In this document: positions 47,052 through 56,451 of the stretch, in pieces | How the letters are laid out: the number at the start of each line of letters is the position of its first letter | Numbering within the stretch: position 1 is the stretch's first letter | Source: Nocardioidaceae bacterium | GTDB lineage: Bacteria > Actinomycetota > Actinomycetes > Propionibacteriales > Nocardioidaceae | Length of the DNA stretch: 64,000 nucleotides | NCBI GenBank assembly: GCA_017744365.1 | Contig: JAGIBL010000004.1 | Location: forward strand, 247,273 to 311,272 | Reading direction: 5' to 3' | Notes under the pieces: model-generated | Seen by the model: only the letters and a program-made list of their open reading frames with translations | Databases searched by the model: none | Told to the model about the DNA's origin: nothing | Translations under genes and position numbers: made by a program

Positions 47052-49137
47052 GAGCCCGATGCGGATGTCGGTCGACATCGGCGGCACCTTCACCGACCTG
47101 GTCGTCGAGGACGCCGACGGGCTCGCGCTCTACAAGGCGCCCACCGTCCCGGCCGACCCGGTCCAGGGGATCCTCGACGTGCTCGCCACCGCTGCCGTGG
47201 CCCGCGACGTCCCCCTCGCCAGCCTGCTCGGGCAGGTCGGGTCCTTCGTGCACGCGACCACCCGCGGCCTCAACGCCGTGCTCACCGGCAACGCCGCCCG
47301 GACCGCGTTCCTCACCACCGCCGGGCACCCGGACGTGCTGCTGCTGCGCGAGGGCGGCCGGCCGGACCCGTTCGACTTCACCCGGCCGTTCCCGCTGCCG
47401 TACGTGCCGCGCGCGCTCACCTTCGAGGTGCCCGAGCGGGTGCTCTCGACCGGCGAGGTGCTCACCCCGTTCGACGCGGGAGCCTTCGAGCGCACCTGCG
47501 ACGAGCTGGTCGCCGCCGACGTCGAGGCGGTCGCGGTCTGCCTGCTCTGGGCGACCGTCAACCCGGTGCACGAGCTGGCCGTCGGCGAGGTGCTCGAGCG
47601 CCGGCTGCCGGGGGTGCCGTACACGCTCTCGCACGCGCTGAACCCGTCGCTGCGCGAGTACCGCCGGGCCTCCTCGGCCGCCATCGACGCCTCGCTGAAG
47701 CCGCTGATGAGCGACTACTTCAGCGCGCTGACCGACCGGCTGCGCGCCGCGGGCCTGGCCGGGCGGATCCTCATGGTCACCTCGGCCGGTGGCGTCATCG
47801 ACGCCGTGGACGCGGTCGCGAGGCCGATCCTCACCATCAACTCCGGCCCGTCGATGGCCCCGATCGCCGGTCGCGCCTACGCCCTGGCCGACGCCGGGTC
47901 CGAGGACGTCATCGTGGCGGACGCCGGCGGCACGACGTACGACGTCACGCTGGTGCGCCGGGGCGAGATCCCCTCGACCCGGTCCGCCTGGGTCGGCGAG
48001 GTCGGCACCGGCCACATGACCGGGCTGCCCTCCATCGACGTCAAGAGCGTCGGCGCCGGTGGCGGCAGCATCGCCTGGGTCGACGAGGGCGGCCTGCTGC
48101 ACGTCGGCCCGCAGAGCGCCGGATCGGTCCCCGGCCCGGCCTGCTACGGCCGCGGCGGCACCCGGCCCACGGTCACCGACGCCGCGCTGGTGCTCGGCTA
48201 CCTGGACCCCGACGAGTTCTCCAGCGGCGCGATGCGCCTGGACACCAAGGCCGCGATCGAGGTCGTCCGCACCGAGGTGGCCGACGTGCTCGGCATCGAC
48301 GTCATCGAGGCCGCGGACGCGATCCTGCAGCTGACCACCGAGCAGATGGTCCGGGCCATCGAGGAGATCACCGTCGGCCAGGGCATCGACCCGGCCAAGG
48401 CGGTGCTCATCGGCGGCGGTGGCGCGGCCGGGCTCAACGCGCACGCGGTCGCCGAGCGGCTCGGCTGCCGGACCCTGGTGGTGCCCGCCGTCGGCGCCGC
48501 CCTGGCCGCGGCCGGTGCGCTCATGTCCGACCTCACCGCGATCTACTCCGCGACCGCGCCGACGGTCACCTCGGCCTTCCACGCCGACCGGGTCAACGCC
48601 GCGCTGGCCGACTTGGTCGCGCAGGGCCGTGACTTCGCCGCCCGGGCCGGGGTGCCCGCCGAGGCGGCCGGGATCGCGCTGTTCGCCGAGGCCCGCTACC
48701 CCCAGCAGATCTGGGAGCTGGAGGTGCCGCTGCGGGTCACCTCGTTCGAGAGCACCGCCGACGTCGAGGCGTTCGCGCAGGACTTCCACCGCACCCACGA
48801 GGAGATCCTCGGCATCACCGACCCGGCCTCGCCGGTCGAGGTGGTCAGCTGGGGCGCCCGGGTCACCGTCGCGCTCGACGAGGCCAACCACCAGATCGGC
48901 GCGCTGCCCCCGCCCACCGGCTCCGCCGACGTACGCCGCGCGTTCGTCCCGGGCGAGGGCATGCGCGAGGTGCCGGTGGTCCCGCTCGCCTCGATGCAGG
49001 TCGGCGCCGTGGTCCGCGGCCCGGTGCTGGTCGAGGCGCCGTTCACCACGGTCGTGGTCGCCGGCGAGGCGGACTGCCGGCTCGGCGAGTCCGGCTCGCT
49101 GGTGATCGAGACCGTCCAGCAGGAGGAGAACCGATGA
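47041..49137 (+). CDS. hyuA: Hydantoinase/oxoprolinase subunit A
   Basis: A 698-residue subunit of the HyuA/acetone-carboxylase-beta family with an ASKHA ATPase fold. Phosphate motif VDIGGTFTDL starts near 11; the later ADAGGTTYDV near 300 is the second phosphate motif. KSVGAGGGSIAW near 340 and VLIGGGGAAGL near 457 are family blocks. With HyuB it opens lactam or cyclic imide rings using ATP, or carboxylates ketones in the carboxylase branch. ATG 47041 follows GGAGAAGG; 47059 is an alternative. Overlaps hyuB by four bases. Confidence 0.92.
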   Translation: MGSESPMRMSVDIGGTFTDLVVEDADGLALYKAPTVPADPVQGILDVLATAAVARDVPLASLLGQVGSFVHATTRGLNAVLTGNAARTAFLTTAGHPDVLLLREGGRPDPFDFTRPFPLPYVPRALTFEVPERVLSTGEVLTPFDAGAFERTCDELVAADVEAVAVCLLWATVNPVHELAVGEVLERRLPGVPYTLSHALNPSLREYRRASSAAIDASLKPLMSDYFSALTDRLRAAGLAGRILMVTSAGGVIDAVDAVARPILTINSGPSMAPIAGRAYALADAGSEDVIVADAGGTTYDVTLVRRGEIPSTRSAWVGEVGTGHMTGLPSIDVKSVGAGGGSIAWVDEGGLLHVGPQSAGSVPGPACYGRGGTRPTVTDAALVLGYLDPDEFSSGAMRLDTKAAIEVVRTEVADVLGIDVIEAADAILQLTTEQMVRAIEEITVGQGIDPAKAVLIGGGGAAGLNAHAVAERLGCRTLVVPAVGAALAAAGALMSDLTAIYSATAPTVTSAFHADRVNAALADLVAQGRDFAARAGVPAEAAGIALFAEARYPQQIWELEVPLRVTSFESTADVEAFAQDFHRTHEEILGITDPASPVEVVSWGARVTVALDEANHQIGALPPPTGSADVRRAFVPGEGMREVPVVPLASMQVGAVVRGPVLVEAPFTTVVVAGEADCRLGESGSLVIETVQQEENR

Positions 49138-50921
49138 ACCCGTCCACCCCCGGAGAGACCGCGCAGCTCGCGGTGCTCAGCCACCGCTTCGAGGCGATCG
49201 TCACCCGGATGCAGAACACCCTGGCCCGTTCGGGCCGCTCGGGCGTGCTCAACACCGCGCGCGACTTCTCCTGCTGCATCCTCACCGCTGACGGCGACGT
49301 GCTGATGACCGGGCAGAGCCCGCCGATCCACGTCATGGGCGGCCCGGACCTGCAGGCCCGGTCGCTGCTGGAGTTCTACCCCGAGCTGCACGCCGGGGAG
49401 GCGTTCCTGCACAACTCGCCGTACCACGGCAACACCCACGCCGCCGACCACTCGATCCTGATTCCGGTCGTCGACGAGGCCGGCGTGCACCGGTTCACCG
49501 TGCTGGCCAAGGCGCACCAGGCCGACTGCGGCAACTCGATCCCGACCACCTACATGGCCAGTGCGCGCGACGTCTACGAGGAGGGCGCGCTGATCTTCCC
49601 GGTGGTCAAGGTGCAGGAGGGCTACCGCGACTGCGAGGACATCCTGCGGATGTGCGAGATGCGCATCCGGGTGCCCGAGCAGTGGCGCGGCGACTACCTC
49701 GCCATCCTGGGCAGCGCCCGGATCGGCGAGCGCGCGCTGCTGCAGCTGGCCGAGGAGGTCGGCTGGGACACCCTCGACGACTTCGCCGGGAAGTGGCTGG
49801 ACTACAGCGAGGTGCGGATGGCCTCGGCGATCGGCAAGCTCCCCGCCGGCACGGCGACCACGACCACCTGCCACGACCCGTTCCCGGGCGTGCCCGAGGG
49901 CGTGCCGATCACCGTGACGCTCTCGGTCGACCCCGACGGCGGCCGCATCGAGGTGGACCTGCGCGACAACATCGACTGCGTCCCGGCCGGGCTCAACCTG
50001 AGCGAGGCCACCTCCCGGACCGCCGCGCTGATCGGCATCTTCAACAGCATCGACCACACCGTGCCGCACAACCAGGGCAGCTTCCGCCGGGTGCGGGTGC
50101 ACCTGCGCGACAACTGCGTGGTCGGCATCCCACGACACCCGGCGAGCTGCTCGACCGCGACCACCAACCTGTCCAACCGGGTCGGCAACGCGGTGCAGCG
50201 GGCGATGGCCGAGATCGGTCCCGGGATCGGGATGGCCGAGGTCGGCAGCGGGATGTCGCCCTCGGAGGCGGTCGTCTCCGGGGTCGACCGGCGCGAGGGT
50301 GCGACCGCGTTCGTGAACCAGATCTTCACCGGCACCAACGGCGGCGCGGGCAGCCCGCACGCCGACGGCTGGCTGACGATGAGCGACCTGGGCAGCGGCG
50401 GCACCCTGCTGCTGGACTCGGTGGAGATCGACGAGCTCAAGCAGCCCATCGTCATCCACCGGCGCGGCATCGCCACCGACACCGAGGGGGCCGGCGAGCT
50501 GCGCGGCGCTCCCGGCATCGACGTCGAGTACGGCCCGGTGGGTGGCCCGCTGGAGGCGATCTACGCCAACGACGGCTCGATCAACACCATGGCCGGTGCC
50601 CGTGAGGGCCACCCCGGCGCGCCGTCGGTGCAGGCCAAGCGGCACCGCGACGGCTCGGTCGCCGAGGTCGACATCTGCGGCCCGGTGGTCATCGAGGAGG
50701 GCGAGCGGATCATCGCCCGGACCAGCGGCGGCGGTGGCTACGGCAGCCCGGTCCGGCGCGATCCGGGCGCGGTCGCCGCCGACGTACGCGAAGGTTGGGT
50801 GACCCGGGCACGGGCGGAGGCCGTGTACGGCGTCGTGCTCGACGACGCCCTGCAGGTCGACCTGGCCGCCACCCGCCGCCGTCGTGACGAGCTGGACAGC
50901 AAGGAGCTGGTGCAGGCATGA
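49134..50921 (+). CDS. hyuB: Hydantoinase/oxoprolinase subunit B
   Basis: A 595-residue HyuB/acetone-carboxylase-alpha type subunit, always paired with HyuA. Metal-binding blocks FLHNSPYHGNTHAADHSIL (about 97-115) and KAHQADCGN (about 128-136) are intact, with histidines and aspartates in the expected places. The C-terminal TSGGGGYGSPVRRDP motif closes the family. This subunit carries the metal-dependent half of the reaction. AGGAGGAGAACCG precedes ATG; the aminotransferase overlaps its stop. Confidence 0.92.
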   Translation: MNPSTPGETAQLAVLSHRFEAIVTRMQNTLARSGRSGVLNTARDFSCCILTADGDVLMTGQSPPIHVMGGPDLQARSLLEFYPELHAGEAFLHNSPYHGNTHAADHSILIPVVDEAGVHRFTVLAKAHQADCGNSIPTTYMASARDVYEEGALIFPVVKVQEGYRDCEDILRMCEMRIRVPEQWRGDYLAILGSARIGERALLQLAEEVGWDTLDDFAGKWLDYSEVRMASAIGKLPAGTATTTTCHDPFPGVPEGVPITVTLSVDPDGGRIEVDLRDNIDCVPAGLNLSEATSRTAALIGIFNSIDHTVPHNQGSFRRVRVHLRDNCVVGIPRHPASCSTATTNLSNRVGNAVQRAMAEIGPGIGMAEVGSGMSPSEAVVSGVDRREGATAFVNQIFTGTNGGAGSPHADGWLTMSDLGSGGTLLLDSVEIDELKQPIVIHRRGIATDTEGAGELRGAPGIDVEYGPVGGPLEAIYANDGSINTMAGAREGHPGAPSVQAKRHRDGSVAEVDICGPVVIEEGERIIARTSGGGGYGSPVRRDPGAVAADVREGWVTRARAEAVYGVVLDDALQVDLAATRRRRDELDSKELVQA

Positions 50922-52282
50922 GCAACCCCTTCGACCGCGTGGCCCTGGAGCGACTCGTCGAGCGCGAGCGCGCCGACTACGTGGCCCGCAACCCGGTCTC
51001 GGCGAGCAGGCAGGCCGGTACCGGCCACCTGTTCGGCGGTGTCCCGATGACCTGGCTGGCCAAGAGCGCGGCGCCGTTCCCGCTGCACTTCGAGGAAGCC
51101 TCGGGCGCGCGGATCTTCGACGCCGACGACCACGAGCTGGTCGACTTCTGCCTCGGTGACACCGGGGCGATGGCCGGGCACTCGCCGCGACCGACCGTGG
51201 ACGCGGTGGCGAGGCGCTACGGCGAGCTCGGCGGTGCCACCACGATGCTGCTCACCGAGGACGCCGGCGTGGTCGGGTCGATCCTGGCCGACCGGTTCGG
51301 GCTGCCGCTGTGGAGCTTCGCGCTGACCGCCACCGACGCGAACCGCTGGGTGATCCGGCTGGCCCGCGCGCTGACCGGGCGGCCGAAGATCCTGGTGTAC
51401 AGCTACTCCTACCACGGCAGCGTCGACGAGAGCTTCGCGGTGAAGGGCCCCGACGGCGGTGCGATCGCGCGCCGCGGCAACGTGGGCCCGCCCTGCGACG
51501 TCGCTGAGACCACGCGGGTCGCCGAGTTCAACGACCTGGCCGACCTCGAGCGCGAGCTCGCCCACGGCGACGTCGCCGCGGTGCTGATGGAGCCGGCGAT
51601 GACCAACATGGGCATCGTGCTCCCCGAGCCCGGCTACCTGGCCGGGGTCCGCGAGCTGACCCGCGCCGCCGGCACCCTGCTGGTCAACGACGAGACGCAC
51701 ACGCTCTCGGCCGGTCCCGGTGGTTGCACCGCGGCCTGGGGCCTGGAGCCGGACGTCGTCACCCTCGGCAAGGCCATCGGCGGCGGCATCCCCGCGGCGG
51801 CGTACGGGATCAGCGCCGAGGTGGCCGAGCGGCTGGAGGCGCGCACCGACCTCGACCTGGTCGACACCGGTGGTGTCGGCGGCACCCTGGCCGGAAATGC
51901 GTTGTCGCTGGCCGCCGTCCGGGCCACGCTGACCGAGGTGCTGACTCCGGAGGCGTTCGCCGGGATGACCGACCTGGCGACGCGGTACGCGAGCGGGGTG
52001 GAGAAGACGATCCACACCGCCGGTCTGCCCTGGTCGGTGGCCCAGCTCGGCGCGCGCGCCGAGTACCGGTTCGCCGCCCCGGCGCCGCGCAACGGCACCG
52101 CCTCCGAGGCCGCCACCGACGTGCTGCTCGAGGACTACCTGCACCTCTACCTGCTCAACCGCGGGGTGCTGCTCACGCCGTTCCACAACATGGCGCTGAT
52201 GTGCCCGGCCACGACCGCGGCCGACGTGGACCTGCACCTGGACCTGTTCGGTGACGCGGTCGCCCTCCTGGTGAGTGCCTGA
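50918..52282 (+). CDS. Class III aminotransferase (GSA-like)
   Basis: A 454-residue PLP enzyme of class III, nearest in style to glutamate-1-semialdehyde aminomutases and beta-amino-acid transaminases. PLP lysine K285 in VVTLGKAIGGG; the cofactor aspartate is replaced or shifted: the block reads TLLVNDETHTLSAG, with the D in NDETH. The N-terminal FCLGDTGAMAGHSPRPTVDA matches the substrate-binding region of GSA-like enzymes. It may transaminate the amino acid released by the hydantoinase-like and amidase steps. A heme role is unlikely in this context. Confidence 0.88.
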   Translation: MSNPFDRVALERLVERERADYVARNPVSASRQAGTGHLFGGVPMTWLAKSAAPFPLHFEEASGARIFDADDHELVDFCLGDTGAMAGHSPRPTVDAVARRYGELGGATTMLLTEDAGVVGSILADRFGLPLWSFALTATDANRWVIRLARALTGRPKILVYSYSYHGSVDESFAVKGPDGGAIARRGNVGPPCDVAETTRVAEFNDLADLERELAHGDVAAVLMEPAMTNMGIVLPEPGYLAGVRELTRAAGTLLVNDETHTLSAGPGGCTAAWGLEPDVVTLGKAIGGGIPAAAYGISAEVAERLEARTDLDLVDTGGVGGTLAGNALSLAAVRATLTEVLTPEAFAGMTDLATRYASGVEKTIHTAGLPWSVAQLGARAEYRFAAPAPRNGTASEAATDVLLEDYLHLYLLNRGVLLTPFHNMALMCPATTAADVDLHLDLFGDAVALLVSA

Positions 52283-52287
52283 CGCCG

Positions 52288-53670
52288 ATGAACAAGGGGC
52301 TGGTGGTCACGGTGCTCGCCCTGGGCACCGCCGCGTTCGGGCTGATCCCGTCGCTGACCTACCCGGCGCTGCCCGAGCTGCAGCGCACCTTCGGGACCGA
52401 CCAGGCGACGATCACCTGGGTGGTCACCGCCTACCTGGCCTCGGCCGCGGTGCTCACCCCGGTGCTCGGCCGGCTCGGCGACGTGATCGGCCGCGGCCGG
52501 CTGCTCCTGGTCTGCCTGCTGGTGCTCTCGCTGGGCTCGCTGCTGGCGGCCCTGGCCCCGACGGTGCAGGTGCTGATCCTGGCCCGGGTGGTCCAGGGGG
52601 CCGGCGGGGGCGTGCTGCCGCTGTCCTACGCGATCGTGCGCGAGCAGCTGCCGCCGGCGCGCACCCCGGCGGTGGTCGGCCTGCTCTCCAGCCTGGTCGC
52701 GGTCTCGGCCGGCGTCGGCATCGTGATCGCCGGCCCGGTGATTGACGCCTTCGGCCACCGGTTCCTGTTCTGGATCCCGCTGGTGGCCACCGGCGCAGCC
52801 CTCGTCGTCGCGCTCGCGGTGATGCCGCGCGGCTCGACCCGTCCCGGTGAACCGCTGCCACTCGGCGCGGCCGCGTGCTTCGGCCTCGGCATGGTCGCCG
52901 CGCTGGTCGCGCTCAGCCAGGGCGAGGAGTGGGGCTGGACCAGCGCCCCGGTGCTGACCCTGGCCGCGGTGTGCGTGGCCGGGCTGGCCGCGCAGTGGCG
53001 GCTGGACCGCGGCCGCGGCAGCCGGGCCTTCATGGATCCGGGGCTGCTCCGCCAGCGCGCGGTCGCGCTGGGCCACCTGGTCGGGTTCCTGGCCGGCTTC
53101 GGGATGTATGCCTCGTTCGCGTTCGTCGCGCCGCTGCTGCAGGCGCCGGTGAGCACCGGCTACGGCTTCGGCGTCGGTACGTCGGACGCCGGGCTGCTGA
53201 TGCTGCCCAGCGCGGTGTGCTCGTTCCTCGGCGGCCTGCTCGCCCCGCACCTGGCCCGCCGGATCGGCACCGCGACGGTGCTGGGACTGGCGCCGCTGGT
53301 GGCCGCGGCCGGCATGGCCGGGATCGCGCTGGCCTCGGGGGAGCGGGCCGTCTTCCTGCCGTCGTACGCGGCGGTCGGGCTCGGCATCGGCGCCACCCTG
53401 GTCTGCCTGACCAACCACCTGCTCGGCGCGGTGCCGCCGGCCCAGCTGGCCGCGGTGACCGGGATGAACGCGAACCTGCGCACCGTCGGCGGCGCGGTCG
53501 GCACCGCGCTGCTCTCGGCGATCGTCGCCGGGCACCGGTCCAGCGGCTTCCCGCTGGCCTTCGGGGTGCTCGCCACGGTCCTGGTCGCCGCCGCTTTGGT
53601 CGCCCTGACCGTCCGAAAGACTCTCGAAATGGCAAATCAACCTATCGAATTGCTTGTCAACGACCAGTGA
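52288..53670 (+). CDS. MFS transporter (DHA2-like)
   Basis: A 460-residue major facilitator with about fourteen hydrophobic segments, as in the drug:H+ antiporter-2 group. The loop 2-3 motif LGRLGDVIGRGRLLLV near 67-82 is the MFS A motif; GNNxx-like VQGAGGGVLPLSYAIV near 100 is motif B/C region. It may export a toxic substrate or product of the operon. The last ~15 codons (MANQPIELLVNDQ) are AT-rich and overlap a predicted promoter for the amidase gene. Confidence 0.88.
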   Translation: MNKGLVVTVLALGTAAFGLIPSLTYPALPELQRTFGTDQATITWVVTAYLASAAVLTPVLGRLGDVIGRGRLLLVCLLVLSLGSLLAALAPTVQVLILARVVQGAGGGVLPLSYAIVREQLPPARTPAVVGLLSSLVAVSAGVGIVIAGPVIDAFGHRFLFWIPLVATGAALVVALAVMPRGSTRPGEPLPLGAAACFGLGMVAALVALSQGEEWGWTSAPVLTLAAVCVAGLAAQWRLDRGRGSRAFMDPGLLRQRAVALGHLVGFLAGFGMYASFAFVAPLLQAPVSTGYGFGVGTSDAGLLMLPSAVCSFLGGLLAPHLARRIGTATVLGLAPLVAAAGMAGIALASGERAVFLPSYAAVGLGIGATLVCLTNHLLGAVPPAQLAAVTGMNANLRTVGGAVGTALLSAIVAGHRSSGFPLAFGVLATVLVAAALVALTVRKTLEMANQPIELLVNDQ

Positions 53671-53683
53671 CGGAAATCATAAT
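53654..53683 (+). promoter_or_regulatory. Predicted internal promoter before the amidase gene
   Basis: -35 TTGTCA (53654-53659) and -10 CATAAT (53678-53683) with an 18-base spacer, in a markedly AT-rich stretch at the end of the MFS gene. It would drive the amidase, hydrolase and transporter genes separately from the hydantoinase block. Confidence 0.5.
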
Positions 53684-53692
53684 GACGGCACA

Positions 53693-53715
53693 CGCCGACG
53701 AATCGACCGTCGGCG
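53693..53715 (+). other. Leader hairpin before the amidase gene
   Basis: Seven-base arms CGCCGAC / GTCGGCG with a 9-base loop, in the predicted leader 23 bases before the ATG. It ends before the AGGAGGAGG ribosome site, so it could shape translation or be a weak attenuator. Confidence 0.35.
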
Positions 53716-53737
53716 GATCTCGTCAGGAGGAGGAAGA

Positions 53738-55189
53738 ATGAGTGAGTTCGACGGCCTCGACGGGCTCGCGATGGCTCACCTCGTGCGCACCGGGCAGGTC
53801 ACGCCCGCCGAGCTGCTCGAGGACGCGATCGCGCGCGTCGAGGAGGCGAACCCGGCGGTCAACGCCGTCATCACCCCGCTCTACGACCAGGCCCGCGCCG
53901 AGGTGCGCGGTGCCCTGAGCGAGGGGCCGTTCCAGGGCGTGCCGTTCCTGCTCAAGGACGGCGGGGCCGTCGGCGTGGCCGGCACCCGGCTCACCTCGGG
54001 CAGCCGCTACCTGATGGACAACATCTCCAAGGAGGACGGCGAGCTCTACCTGCGCTACAAGGCCGCCGGCCTGGTCGCGTTCGGCAAGACCAACATGCCC
54101 GAGTTCGGGCTGCAGCCGACCACCGAGCCCGAGGCGCACGGCCCGACCCGGAACCCGTGGAACCTCGGCCTGACGGCCGGCGGGTCCAGCGGCGGCGCCG
54201 CGGCCGCGGTGGCCACCCGGATGGTGCCGATCGCGCACGCCAGCGACAGCGGCGGCTCGATCCGGATCCCGGCCTCGTGCTGCGGCGTCTTCGGGATGAA
54301 GCCGACCCGGCTGCGGATCACCTCCTCGCGCCGCCACCTCGGCGTCTCCGCGCGGATGTCCTTCCTCAGCGAGAACGCGATCAGCCTCAGCGTCCGCGAC
54401 TCCGCCGCCCTGCTCGACGCCAGTGCCGGCCCCGGCTTCGCCGACCCGTTCCAGGCGCCGCGCCCGGAGCGGCCCTACCTCGACGAGATGGGCCGCGAGC
54501 CCGGCCGGCTGCGGATCGTGGTCAGCAACGAGTCGCCCACCGGCGCCCCGCTCGACGAGCACGCCGTCGCCGCCGTCGAGGACGCGGCCCGGCTCTGCGA
54601 GAGCCTCGGCCACCACGTCGAGTACGGCGTGCCCCGGCTCGACGTGGGCGGCATCGCCGGCCCGTTCGCCGCGGTCACCTCGCACGGTCTCGCCTGGGAC
54701 ATCGCCCGGCTGGAGCGCCAGACCGGCAAGGTCGCCCTCGAGGAGCACTTCGAGACCGCCACCTGGGACCTGATCCAGCGCGGCCGGAACAGCACCACCA
54801 CGATCGCCGAGTACACCGACGGACTGGCTGCGCTGCAGGCGCTCAGCGAGGAGGTGCAGCGGTTCCAGCAGCCCTACGACATCTGGCTGACGCCGACCGC
54901 CGGCACCGCGCCGCCGCCGCTCGGCTCGTTCACCTCGACGCCCGAGGACCCCACCCGCGGCATGCGCGCCTCGGCGTCGTACCTGCCGTTCACGACGCTC
55001 ATCAACGTCACCGGCCAGCCGGCCATGTCGGTGCCCCTCTACTGGACCGCCGACGACGTCCCGGTCGGAGCCCACTTCGTGGCGCCGTACGGCGACGAGG
55101 GCCTGCTCTTCCGGCTCGCCGCCCAGCTCGAAGCCGCCCGCCCGTGGGCGCACCGCAAGCCCCCGACCCACCCCGAGGAGAAGCAGTGA
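53738..55189 (+). CDS. Amidase (amidase-signature family)
   Basis: A 483-residue serine hydrolase. The Ser-cisSer-Lys triad is readable: K73 (PFLLKDGG), S150 (AGGSSGG) and S174 (DSGGSIRIPAS), with the 24-residue gap between the serines seen in fatty-acid amide hydrolase and relatives. It hydrolyses a carboxamide, probably one formed by or before the ring-opening enzymes of the locus. Ribosome site AGGAGGAGGAAGA precedes ATG 53738. The hydrolase gene overlaps its stop (GTGA). Confidence 0.93.
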   Translation: MSEFDGLDGLAMAHLVRTGQVTPAELLEDAIARVEEANPAVNAVITPLYDQARAEVRGALSEGPFQGVPFLLKDGGAVGVAGTRLTSGSRYLMDNISKEDGELYLRYKAAGLVAFGKTNMPEFGLQPTTEPEAHGPTRNPWNLGLTAGGSSGGAAAAVATRMVPIAHASDSGGSIRIPASCCGVFGMKPTRLRITSSRRHLGVSARMSFLSENAISLSVRDSAALLDASAGPGFADPFQAPRPERPYLDEMGREPGRLRIVVSNESPTGAPLDEHAVAAVEDAARLCESLGHHVEYGVPRLDVGGIAGPFAAVTSHGLAWDIARLERQTGKVALEEHFETATWDLIQRGRNSTTTIAEYTDGLAALQALSEEVQRFQQPYDIWLTPTAGTAPPPLGSFTSTPEDPTRGMRASASYLPFTTLINVTGQPAMSVPLYWTADDVPVGAHFVAPYGDEGLLFRLAAQLEAARPWAHRKPPTHPEEKQ

Positions 55190-56418
55190 ACGACCAGAGC
55201 TACCCCAACCCGCTGTTCCCGGGTCCGACCTGGACCTCGCACCAGTTCATCGACGACGTGGTGATGGACGACCAGCTCAAGCACCACCTCTCGATGGCCT
55301 ACTACGGCATGTCCGACCTGGGCGAGGTCCTCGAGGTCGCCCGCACCATCCGGCTGCACGACGAGGAGAGCTGGGTGACGTCGTGGTCGACGATGGCGCA
55401 GCGCCTCCAGGACCGGGCCGAGGAGTCCGAGCAGCGCGGCCACGTCGTCTCCGCCGGTGACCAGTACCTGCGCGCCTCGACGTACTGGCGGGCCTCGCTC
55501 ATGCACTTCACCGAGCCCGAGGACCCGCGCACGCGGGAGTACGCGCTGACGGCGTACGAGTGCTACGACAAGTACCTCGAGCTCTCCGGCTACCCCGGCG
55601 AGCGGCTGGAGATCCCCTACGAGGACAGCACCCTGCCGGCCTACCTCTACCGGAGCCCGCACGCGGGGGAGAAGGCGCCGCTCATCATCTTCCACCAGGG
55701 CCGCGACGCCTGGCCCGAGGACACCCGCTGGGTCTACGACAACGCGATCCGGCGCGGCTACCACTGCCTCGCGGTGCAGTGCCCGGGCCAGGGCCTGGCG
55801 CTGCGGGTCAACAACCTCGCGTTCCGCTACGACTGGGAGAACGTGGTCACCCCGATCGTCGACGTCGCCGTCGGCCTCCCCGGCGTCGACCCCGAGCGGA
55901 TCGCGCTGATGGGGCTGAGCTTCGGCGGCTACCTTGCGCCGCGCGCGGCCGTCTTCGAGAAGCGGATCAAGCTGCTCATCGCCGACCCGGGCGTTCTCGA
56001 CTGGGGCGGCTCGATCCGGGCCAACCTCGGCGCCGAGCTCTCCGCCGCGTTCGACGCCGGCCCGGAGGCCTACAACGCCGCCTCCGCGGCGGCCCAGAAG
56101 GCCAGCCCGCTGCACTCCTGGGGCATCCGCGACTTCCTCTGGAAGCACGGTGCCGCGACGCCGTACGAGCTGACCGTCGAGCTGGACAAGTGCGACCTCA
56201 CCGACATCGCCGACCAGATCGAGTGCCCGACGCTGATCATGGACGGCGTCACCGAGCTGTTCTCCACCGGCGAGGGCCAGAAGCTCTACGAGGCCCTGAC
56301 CTGCGAGAAGGAGTACCTCGTCTTCGACGAGTCGACCACCGCGCAGCTGCACTGCCAGAACGGCGCCAACGCCACCGCCGCCGAGTACATGTACGCCTGG
56401 ATCGACGGCCGTCTCTAG
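55186..56418 (+). CDS. Alpha/beta hydrolase, pseudooxynicotine-hydrolase-like
   Basis: A 410-residue alpha/beta hydrolase with a helical N-terminal cap domain (~1-140). The nucleophile S245 is in GLSFGGY and the likely catalytic histidine is H389 (AQLHCQNG). GQGLALR after the oxyanion strand, and the size and cap, resemble the 2,6-dihydroxypseudooxynicotine hydrolase/FrsA-like group, which cleaves C-C bonds beside aromatic or carbonyl groups. Esterase action cannot be excluded. It follows the amidase with overlap and precedes the binding protein, so it may take the amidase product. GTG start. Confidence 0.87.
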   Translation: MNDQSYPNPLFPGPTWTSHQFIDDVVMDDQLKHHLSMAYYGMSDLGEVLEVARTIRLHDEESWVTSWSTMAQRLQDRAEESEQRGHVVSAGDQYLRASTYWRASLMHFTEPEDPRTREYALTAYECYDKYLELSGYPGERLEIPYEDSTLPAYLYRSPHAGEKAPLIIFHQGRDAWPEDTRWVYDNAIRRGYHCLAVQCPGQGLALRVNNLAFRYDWENVVTPIVDVAVGLPGVDPERIALMGLSFGGYLAPRAAVFEKRIKLLIADPGVLDWGGSIRANLGAELSAAFDAGPEAYNAASAAAQKASPLHSWGIRDFLWKHGAATPYELTVELDKCDLTDIADQIECPTLIMDGVTELFSTGEGQKLYEALTCEKEYLVFDESTTAQLHCQNGANATAAEYMYAWIDGRL

Positions 56419-56451
56419 TCCCGTCCCCTTGAGATGAAACAGGAACAGCAC

